Positions 1 to 4,382 of a stretch of 7,060 nt of DNA are shown piece after piece. The notes below the pieces were generated by a model. It was not told the origin of the DNA and searched no databases. It saw only the letters and a program-made list of their open reading frames with translations. The position numbers and the translations under genes were made by a program. Within the stretch, counting starts at the first letter, position 1; each line of letters opens with the position of its first letter. This DNA comes from Chitinophagaceae bacterium. GTDB taxonomy: Bacteria; Bacteroidota; Bacteroidia; Chitinophagales; Chitinophagaceae. Location: positions 11,110-18,169 of the forward strand of contig PLXD01000259.1 in the NCBI GenBank assembly GCA_003151295.1, in the 5' to 3' direction.

Positions 1-458
1 CTGTCGGCCAGTTCTATGTCGCCAAAAGTCGTGATCCGGGGAGGACCGGCTTTTTCGTGCCACTCCCGGTTTGGAAAATCTCCTTTCGGAAGGTGTCCTT
101 CGAGGTCCATTGCAATCGCTGCATAGCCATGATCGACCCAGGCCTGCACCCATTCCGGGAAAGCAGTGCCACCCCCACCATGTACACAGATCACGGCCGG
201 CCAGCCTCCTGCAGGAGGGGAGCCGGCCGGTGTTTTATAATAGGCAAAGATCCTGGTGCGGCAGGCTTTATATTCCAGCCCTTCATAAAAAAAGGATTCG
301 AACCCCGCCCGTTTACAGGAATCGGCAGGATAAGTCTTCGGCGTTTTGTATAATTCGGTGGTATCCCAGGGCAGTTGGGCAGACGCAATCCCTGTCTTCA
401 GGAGCAGGAGGGACAGGATCACCGGGAAAAACCGGAAGAGGCAGGAGCTTCTTCTCAT
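1..458 (-). CDS. Exported alpha/beta hydrolase, acetyl-xylan-esterase/dienelactone-hydrolase-like (N-terminal part, cut by window edge)
   Basis: Reading the minus strand from the ATG at 458 gives 152 codons with no stop up to the left edge, so the C-terminal half is missing. Residues 1-27 form a signal peptide: Arg-rich start, hydrophobic core around FFPVILSLLLL, and likely cleavage at ASA|Q. The mature part carries VICVHGGGGTAFPEWV at about 89-104. This is the His-Gly-rich oxyanion-hole strand of alpha/beta hydrolases, in the form usual for secreted Bacteroidota hydrolases annotated as acetyl xylan esterase or dienelactone hydrolase. It is followed by the strand AIAMDLEGH at 114-122. The nucleophile elbow and catalytic His would lie outside the window, so activity cannot be judged. 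The ATG overlaps the stop of the preceding esterase gene as ATGA (458-455), and AAAAGGA sits 6 bases upstream, a real Shine-Dalgarno-like site. It is therefore probably co-translated with that gene. Function as a carbohydrate esterase is inferred; a peptidase of the same fold is possible. Confidence 0.85.
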   Translation of the reverse strand, partial: MRRSSCLFRFFPVILSLLLLKTGIASAQLPWDTTELYKTPKTYPADSCKRAGFESFFYEGLEYKACRTRIFAYYKTPAGSPPAGGWPAVICVHGGGGTAFPEWVQAWVDHGYAAIAMDLEGHLPKGDFPNREWHEKAGPPRITTFGDIELAD

Positions 459-2431
459 GATCGGTCCTTTTGATTGATGAGGAAATAGACGATGCGGCAG
501 GCATGCCCCCTGCTGTCCTTGTTCTTATCTTCATCGATCCGGAGCTTCAGCACATGCTTTGTATTTTTAAGAGCTCCGTCAAACAATAAGTACCACGGCA
601 AATGAAGCTGCGAACTCCACTGGGTAAAAAGATCCTTTTTCGTGAATGGGCCGTTGTCGACCGACCAGGATATTACTCCGGCATCCCCCCCGGAGACAAT
701 GGCCACTCCGATCGCAGTCCCCTGAAAAGGGAGGGTCAGGGTAGCGCCGGGTATGCTTGCCACCAGCATGGGTACGTGTACGAAACCATCCCGGACACCG
801 GTAGAATCCGAAGGGGTCCAATGCGGGTCCAGGGTCCAGCCGGAATCATGCCGGGCACTTTCGATCGGGTAATAGATGCCGGTCTCAAAAGCCATGCGGT
901 TCAGGGGAGCGCGCGGCAAATGCCGGTCTACAGGAGGGCTTCCGCTATCTTTCGCGGCGACTTCGAGGAGTCTGCGGATGGTAGCAAAATAAAGCTCCTG
1001 GCCGAATGGAGAAGGATGCAGGTCCTTAAAATCATATTCCCAGGAGAACTCGTGGTTTGCGATCTTATCCCGGATCTCTTTAGCCAGGTTGATGGAGGGA
1101 AGCCCGTAGTGTTCGGATACCCGTTCGTGATTGGCGATCTCCACCGGGATGATGCCGGCATTATAATCCCCTGTCTTGTCAGGATCGGCAAAAGACATCA
1201 GTAAGATATCCATAGACGGGTTGCTTTTTTTGGCGTGTTGTACGATGCCTTCCAGGGACCGAAGCTGGGTAAGGCTGTCCGTACCATTGCCCCTGTCATT
1301 GACCGCGGCTTCCACGAAGAGTAAGTCGATCCTGCCGGAATCCAGCAGGTCCCTTTGCAGCCGGAATGCGTGGGGAAGACTGCCGAGTGAAGGGATGCCG
1401 GCAGCTATAAAATGAAACTCCGTCTCCGGGAAACGTTCCTCCAGCCATTTGCCTACTTTATTGCGCCAGCCCGGATTATAGGTGATAGAACCACCCAGGA
1501 AGGCGACGGTTGCTTTTTTATGAGCCCTAAAAACGCTGAAGGCGTTTCTTAGGCCATCCCTGACCGTGATATAGGAGTCGTAAGGCAAAACTTGTTTTAC
1601 AGGATAAGAGTTCTTTATGATGAGTTCCGCCCACCAATCGGCATGTTCTATCGGGAAATGATGACCGCCCAGTTCCTGCGGGCCCATGGTCACGGGGTAG
1701 ATTAACACCGGGCCACCCAGGCTTTCATAACGTTGGGCCAGCACATAGGTATTCTCTGCGTTGGGAACGATCTCGTCATGGATGCCTATGAGGTGGATGA
1801 GCGGCACCTTAAAGGAAGCGAGGCCATCGAGATGGTCGACCGGATTATCGGAGAAGGACATTGCCTGCTGCTCCGTCATTTTATATACGCCTAATAATTG
1901 CTTCCAGGATTCCGGGGAACCCTGACCTGCGCCCTTTCCCCCGGGCCAGCTCTTAATATCGCAGACGGGGGCTTCCCCATAGATACAGGTCACCTTGTCC
2001 GGGTTGCGCCTGGCCCACCCATAGGCATATAGTCCGCCTCGGCTCACGGCTTCGATGGCGACCCTGGGAGCAAAGGAGAGACTATCCACCGCATATTGAT
2101 AGAAACGATCCCAGACCTGCATGGCATAGGGACTGCCGTATTGGTCGTCGACACTGACATACCCCAGGTAGAATCCTTTTGCCAGCAGCAAGCTATCCAT
2201 TTCCGTATGCCAGTCCGGGAAAGAAGCCCTCCAGATCCATGGATTGCCGGGAAGGGGGTTTGCGGGTTTGACCATGTAGGCGGTATGCGCCCCGATGCGG
2301 TGATAGACAAGTTCGAAGCCTTTCCATAGATGCTTTTCCGGGAGCTTGTCGTTTTGAGCCCTGCAGAGAAAGGATATACAGTAGAGGGCCGTAACCAATA
2401 GAAGTTTGAGCATTTTATATTTTTTCATCAT
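455..2431 (-). CDS. Exported two-headed esterase: alpha/beta hydrolase + SGNH/GDSL hydrolase + C-terminal beta-rich region
   Basis: 658 residues from the ATG at 2431. The frame is open upstream to an ATG at 2518, but that adds a basic stretch lying inside the acetyltransferase gene. The 2431 start (or the adjacent ATG at 2428) puts the signal peptide MMKKYKMLKLLLVTAL...CRA|Q first. Residues ~30-275 are an alpha/beta hydrolase. Its nucleophile elbow is AVSRGG with Ser130, and candidate acid and base residues lie in HDEIVP (Asp219) and GGHHF (His257/258). Residues ~305-495 are an SGNH hydrolase: block I GGSIT (Ser315), block II Gly in AAGIPSLG (~345), block III AVND (Asn378), block V KDLHPSPFGQ (His472, with Asp470 two rather than three residues before it). 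Residues ~515-658 look like a beta-sandwich, possibly carbohydrate-binding. The protein is likely periplasmic or secreted and removes acyl groups from a glycan; the substrate is unknown. It overlaps both neighbours by ATGA. The alternative, that one head is a non-catalytic lectin-like module, cannot be excluded. Confidence 0.88.
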   Translation of the reverse strand: MMKKYKMLKLLLVTALYCISFLCRAQNDKLPEKHLWKGFELVYHRIGAHTAYMVKPANPLPGNPWIWRASFPDWHTEMDSLLLAKGFYLGYVSVDDQYGSPYAMQVWDRFYQYAVDSLSFAPRVAIEAVSRGGLYAYGWARRNPDKVTCIYGEAPVCDIKSWPGGKGAGQGSPESWKQLLGVYKMTEQQAMSFSDNPVDHLDGLASFKVPLIHLIGIHDEIVPNAENTYVLAQRYESLGGPVLIYPVTMGPQELGGHHFPIEHADWWAELIIKNSYPVKQVLPYDSYITVRDGLRNAFSVFRAHKKATVAFLGGSITYNPGWRNKVGKWLEERFPETEFHFIAAGIPSLGSLPHAFRLQRDLLDSGRIDLLFVEAAVNDRGNGTDSLTQLRSLEGIVQHAKKSNPSMDILLMSFADPDKTGDYNAGIIPVEIANHERVSEHYGLPSINLAKEIRDKIANHEFSWEYDFKDLHPSPFGQELYFATIRRLLEVAAKDSGSPPVDRHLPRAPLNRMAFETGIYYPIESARHDSGWTLDPHWTPSDSTGVRDGFVHVPMLVASIPGATLTLPFQGTAIGVAIVSGGDAGVISWSVDNGPFTKKDLFTQWSSQLHLPWYLLFDGALKNTKHVLKLRIDEDKNKDSRGHACRIVYFLINQKDRS

Positions 2432-2461
2432 GAGCCAATCTGTTTCTTCATGAGCCAATCT
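2428..2461 (-). repeat. 20-base-period duplication at the acetyltransferase/esterase junction
   Basis: The 14-base word TCATGAGCCAATCT occurs at 2428-2441 and again at 2448-2461 (plus-strand reading), a period of 20. On the coding strand each copy reads AGATTGGCTCATGA. Because 20 is not a multiple of 3, the same DNA is read as IDWLMKK in the acetyltransferase frame and as DWLMMKK in the esterase frame. The downstream copy supplies both the acetyltransferase stop and the esterase start. The repeat is seen directly; its origin by slippage is an inference. Confidence 0.8.
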
Positions 2462-2955
2462 ATCTGTGGATCTTCGCCTACCACGAAAATATGTTCTCCG
2501 AATTTTTCGAATCCCCATTTTTTATAAAATCCTATGGCGCGTTGGTTGTGCTCCCATACTCCCAGCCAGATCCATTCCTTTCGTTTTTCCGCAGCGACCT
2601 CCAGGCATCTCTGCATAAGCGCCTTTCCGATCCCTTTACCGATCGACCATTGCTCGGAGTAGATCCTTGCGATCTCGATCGCATTGACAGTTCCCGGTTC
2701 CGGCAGGTAATCGCTTTCGCGCATCCGGGCATATCCTGCCAATTTCCCGTCAAGATAAGCCAATAAAAAAATACTGTCCGGATCCTCCGTTTCCGCGATA
2801 AGTTTCTCCCGGGTGAATTGTTCGTTCAGGAACCGGTCCATATCCTCCCGGGTATTCTGCGCCGCAAAACTATCATAAAAAGTCCGTCTGCTGATATCGG
2901 CTATCAGTTCAGCCTCGGGGATGCCGGCGACGCGGATCTCTGTAATACCAAACAT
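2428..2955 (-). CDS. GNAT-family N-acetyltransferase, PaiA-like
   Basis: 175 residues, the full length expected for a single GNAT domain. The acetyl-CoA pyrophosphate loop is visible as IARIYSEQWSIGKGIGKAL (about 95-113), with Gly106, Gly108 and Gly110 in the Q-x-x-G-x-G/A-type turn. The following segment WLGVWEHNQRAIGFYKKWGF (~130-149) carries Tyr144, the usual general acid. The ending GEDPQIDWLMKK resembles the Gly-x-x-x-Gln-x-Asp-x-x-Met ending of PaiA-type polyamine acetyltransferases, which I recall from family knowledge and have not aligned. The product should be cytoplasmic and transfer acetyl from acetyl-CoA to an amine; a polyamine such as spermidine is possible but unproven. No signal peptide is seen. 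It is the first gene of the set, and its TGA (2430-2428) overlaps the ATG of the exported esterase. A 20-base duplication covers its last codons (see repeat). I saw no convincing promoter in the ~55 bases upstream, only a TATATTTT resembling a -7 box without a matching -33. Confidence 0.9.
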   Translation of the reverse strand: MFGITEIRVAGIPEAELIADISRRTFYDSFAAQNTREDMDRFLNEQFTREKLIAETEDPDSIFLLAYLDGKLAGYARMRESDYLPEPGTVNAIEIARIYSEQWSIGKGIGKALMQRCLEVAAEKRKEWIWLGVWEHNQRAIGFYKKWGFEKFGEHIFVVGEDPQIDWLMKKQIGS

Positions 2956-3004
2956 ATTTGCAATGTAAAAAATATAGACTAATGTGTATTTAAATTATTT
3001 TTAC

Positions 3005-3037
3005 GGCGATGGAAAAGATTGAAAAGGCGATGGAAAA
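3005..3037 (+). repeat. 21-base tandem duplication at the start of the acetyltransferase remnant
   Basis: GGCGATGGAAAA occurs at 3005-3016 and 3026-3037, a period of 21. It duplicates the start codon region, giving two in-frame ATGs (3009 and 3030) and a seven-residue extension MEKIEKA in the pseudogene. The second ATG best fits the family's usual short N-terminus, so the first is probably the added copy. Confidence 0.7.
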
Positions 3038-3173
3038 TACGTTCTATGTCAATACCGACAAATCAAAGCTGGACCTGGATGGGGTTTAAGACTTTTTAAG
3101 CAACTGGTCTTATTGGGCAAAAGGCAGAAGCCGCTTGTTTTATAAAGAAAAGAAGAGGAAAGAGGAAGGATAG
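3009..3173 (+). pseudogene. Decayed N-terminal fragment of a second GNAT-family acetyltransferase
   Basis: Plus-strand reading from the ATG at 3009 (a second ATG at 3030 is the more likely ancestral start) gives FYVNTDKSKLDLDGV, an in-frame TAA at 3087-3089, then DFLSNWSYWAKGRS in the same frame. This pattern, (S/N)TDKSKLDxDxxxDFLSxxSYWAKGR, is the characteristic start of a GNAT family common in Bacteroidota, recalled from family knowledge. The TAA sits where a tyrosine or similar residue would be, so one base change could have created it. After ~3131 family likeness ends and the frame enters purine-rich sequence, stopping at TAG 3171-3173. The acetyl-CoA-binding body of a normal ~140-residue protein is absent, so readthrough would still not yield an enzyme. 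It points away from the intact acetyltransferase and towards the nitroreductase. It is not a copy of the intact neighbour, whose N-terminus differs. Confidence 0.72.
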
Positions 3174-3199
3174 AATAAAAAGAGGAAGATATAGAATAA
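3159..3199 (+). repeat. Near-perfect ~20-base tandem repeat inside a polypurine tract
   Basis: AAAGAGGAAGGATAGAATAA (3159-3178) is followed directly by the 21-base near-copy at 3179-3199 (AAAGAGGAAGATATAGAATAA). Both sit in a stretch (about 3144-3228) that is overwhelmingly A and G on the plus strand. The tract replaces what should be the body of the acetyltransferase remnant. It carries no recognisable protein in any frame. Confidence 0.7.
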
Positions 3200-3207
3200 T
3201 GAAAACC

Positions 3208-3253
3208 AGAAAGAAAAAAGGAAGGAAGTACGACAGACACCTGCCATACTTCC
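3208..3253 (-). terminator. Intrinsic terminator of the nitroreductase-fold gene
   Basis: On the minus strand GGAAGTATGGCAG (from 3253) pairs with CTGTCGTACTTCC (to 3224) around a GTGT loop. This is 13 pairs, two of them G-U wobbles. It is followed by TTCCTTTTTTCTTTC, a U-rich run. It starts 27 bases past the nitroreductase stop at 3280. On the plus strand the wobbles become mismatches, which supports the minus-strand direction. Confidence 0.75.
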
Positions 3254-3279
3254 ATGGGGAATAATGGTATAAAAAGGTA

Positions 3280-3945
3280 TTAAATATATTCTACCAGGTC
3301 TTTTCGGTTCGCAAGGTCTTTCTGCTGATAGGCCCATGAGAAGGAAGCTTTGGGAGCCTCACCACTTATCTCTTCAAGGATTATAGCTAGTCCCGTGGTC
3401 ATTTTTTTAGCGGTAAGACCCAGGAGCTCATCCAGATGGGCGGCTTCTTCCTCAGATATGACGGAGGCATTCACTTTTACCTGTGTGGCTGCGGCGAGTA
3501 AATTGGCAGCCGCCAGGGAGACCTGTTTGGCAGCCCAGCTCTTACCTTCTTTGTCGCGATGATTGATATTGCTTTCCAGGTATTTCTTATAAGAAAGGAA
3601 GGAATAGGCCGATACTTTTTTTATACCCGCAATATCCGCAATATAGGAGTCGATCCGTTCTTTGCTGATCTCGCGGTCGAGGGCAAAGACTACCAGTTGG
3701 GATTGGTTGTTCAGGGGCCGCTGATTCCAGTCTGCAGACTGCAATTTCTTTTTTGTTTCCGCATCCTTGATAATCAATACACGGTAAGGCCGGAGGCCGT
3801 AGGAAGACGCGAAATGCTCCGCGGCCTGTAAAATATAATCGATCTTGCTGTTCTTGCCTGTTGCGCCAGGCTTCGGTGAGGTGTCGGTTTTGTCTGATTT
3901 CTGCGCAGTGGCAGGTTTCTGTTTGGAAATTTGAATCGATCCCAT
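3280..3945 (-). CDS. Nitroreductase-fold protein (NfsB/NAD(P)H-dependent oxidoreductase-like) with altered flavin-site segments
   Basis: 221 residues, close to the usual length for NfsB-type FMN reductases, cytoplasmic, with no signal peptide. Recognition rests on IDYILQAAEHFASSYGLRPYRVLII (~35-59), SQLVVFALDREISKERIDSYI (~82-102), SWAAKQVSLAAANLLAAA (~136-153) and LDELLGL (171-177). These follow the order of the Chitinophaga-type oxidoreductases, for example SSYGLQPY...WAAKQAYIALGNLLTAA...DEILGL. Three things are odd. The usual N-terminal RxSxRxFD or YATKKFD segment that grips FMN phosphate is replaced by ~33 residues rich in Lys, Ser, Thr, Pro and Ala. The PxEGF segment is VNASVISEE. The C-terminal KxR is LANR. 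Two in-frame TAA codons just upstream of the ATG at 3945 fix the start. It may be a divergent reductase or a non-catalytic relative. It has its own promoter and terminator, so it is probably monocistronic. Confidence 0.8.
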   Translation of the reverse strand: MGSIQISKQKPATAQKSDKTDTSPKPGATGKNSKIDYILQAAEHFASSYGLRPYRVLIIKDAETKKKLQSADWNQRPLNNQSQLVVFALDREISKERIDSYIADIAGIKKVSAYSFLSYKKYLESNINHRDKEGKSWAAKQVSLAAANLLAAATQVKVNASVISEEEAAHLDELLGLTAKKMTTGLAIILEEISGEAPKASFSWAYQQKDLANRKDLVEYI

Positions 3946-4017
3946 AAAATAAGCATTTATAAATTATTAATATTTCGTCATTGAGCCGGTACTACTATCC
4001 AATCCGGTATTACTACA

Positions 4018-4048
4018 CAATATTAAGGAACCTGCATTAGTCTACAAA
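4018..4048 (-). promoter_or_regulatory. Bacteroidota-type promoter for the nitroreductase-fold gene
   Basis: On the minus strand TTTG (4048-4045) is followed after exactly 19 bases by TAATATTG (4025-4018). This is one mismatch from the TAnnTTTG -7 box of the Bacteroidota primary sigma factor. It lies about 70 bases upstream of the ATG at 3945, leaving an untranslated leader of ~60-70 bases. Confidence 0.5.
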
Positions 4049-4059
4049 ATTAATAGACT
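4039..4059. promoter_or_regulatory. Inverted repeat AGTCTA-N9-TAGACT over the -33 box (candidate operator)
   Basis: AGTCTA at 4039-4044 and TAGACT at 4054-4059 are perfect reverse complements around nine A/T-rich bases that contain the -33 TTTG of the promoter. A dimeric repressor site is the simplest reading. On the plus strand the same hairpin is followed by TTTTGATTTTATCTTTT, so a weak plus-strand terminator is the alternative. No regulator gene is in the window. Confidence 0.35.
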
Positions 4060-4382
4060 TTTGATTTTATCTTTTAACATTTGCTTCATTGACATCGCTC
4101 TTGTGAGGGTATATGGGTATTTTTGTGAAGACGACAGGTAGCTTCATTAAGATGATTTGCGGCGGGAGGATGAAATTTGTCCATAAGTAAGTATTTTATT
4201 TGTTATACAATACATGTCATACAATAAAATGATCCTCAGACAGTCGATCCAGGCAAAGCAGAAGAGTTGGCAACACGATTACAATTCTTTGAAACCGAAA
4301 TGCAATACTAAGCAGATTTATAGAGTTTACCCGTATGTGGGGCGATTATTACAATAACTTAACACAATTTCCCTCCTCCCCA
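4060..4382. other. AT-rich intergenic gap between efflux permease and nitroreductase promoter
   Basis: Apart from the possible transposase scrap, this stretch holds no gene I can support. It contains a pair of ATACAATA words at 4205-4212 and 4219-4226 (14-base period) and a small TTATT-AC-AATAA palindrome at 4346-4357. I found no convincing intrinsic terminator after the permease stop at 4383. Confidence 0.5.
4214..4357 (+). pseudogene. Possible remnant of an IS3-type transposase C-terminus
   Basis: A 47-codon plus-strand frame (ATG 4214, TAA 4355-4357) contains IQAKQKSWQHDYNSLKPKC. This resembles the last part of the integrase domain of IS3-family transposases, whose usual pattern is A-K-x-K-x-E-x-W-x-x-D-Y-N-x-x-R-P-H-S-S-L. 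Two residues are missing before the Trp, and RPHSSL appears as KPKCNT. There is no DDE core, no terminal inverted repeat and no target duplication that I can see. If real it is a short, decayed scrap; chance similarity is a serious alternative. Confidence 0.28.

Noticed and set aside
602..1204. Plus-strand 200-codon frame
   Set aside because: It is antisense to the SGNH and C-terminal part of the esterase, shows no recognisable motif, and is a by-product of codon use on the other strand.
2432..2518. In-frame N-terminal extension of the two-headed esterase up to the ATG at 2518
   Set aside because: It would bury the signal peptide behind 29 basic residues and overlap the acetyltransferase by 91 bases. 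The ATG at 2431 gives a proper signal peptide and a typical ATGA overlap.
3049..3255. Minus-strand 68-codon frame rich in Ser, Phe and Leu, resembling a small membrane protein
   Set aside because: Its hydrophobic look comes from reading a polypyrimidine strand. It spans the terminator hairpin and the acetyltransferase remnant.
3774..3956. Alternative frame over the nitroreductase N-terminus, checked for a frameshift that would restore the missing FMN-binding segment
   Set aside because: No RxSxR- or ATKKFD-like segment appears in any frame there, so the altered N-terminus is not explained by a simple frameshift.
4113..4190. Plus-strand 25-codon frame (MGIFVKTTGSF...) with a Gly-Gly pair, considered as a small peptide or leader
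   Set aside because: There is no ribosome site, no partner genes for peptide export and no family likeness. The length is expected by chance in this gap.
4231..4260. GATC-N11-GATC hairpin after the permease as a terminator
   Set aside because: The stem is only four pairs and has no adjacent U-run of useful length.
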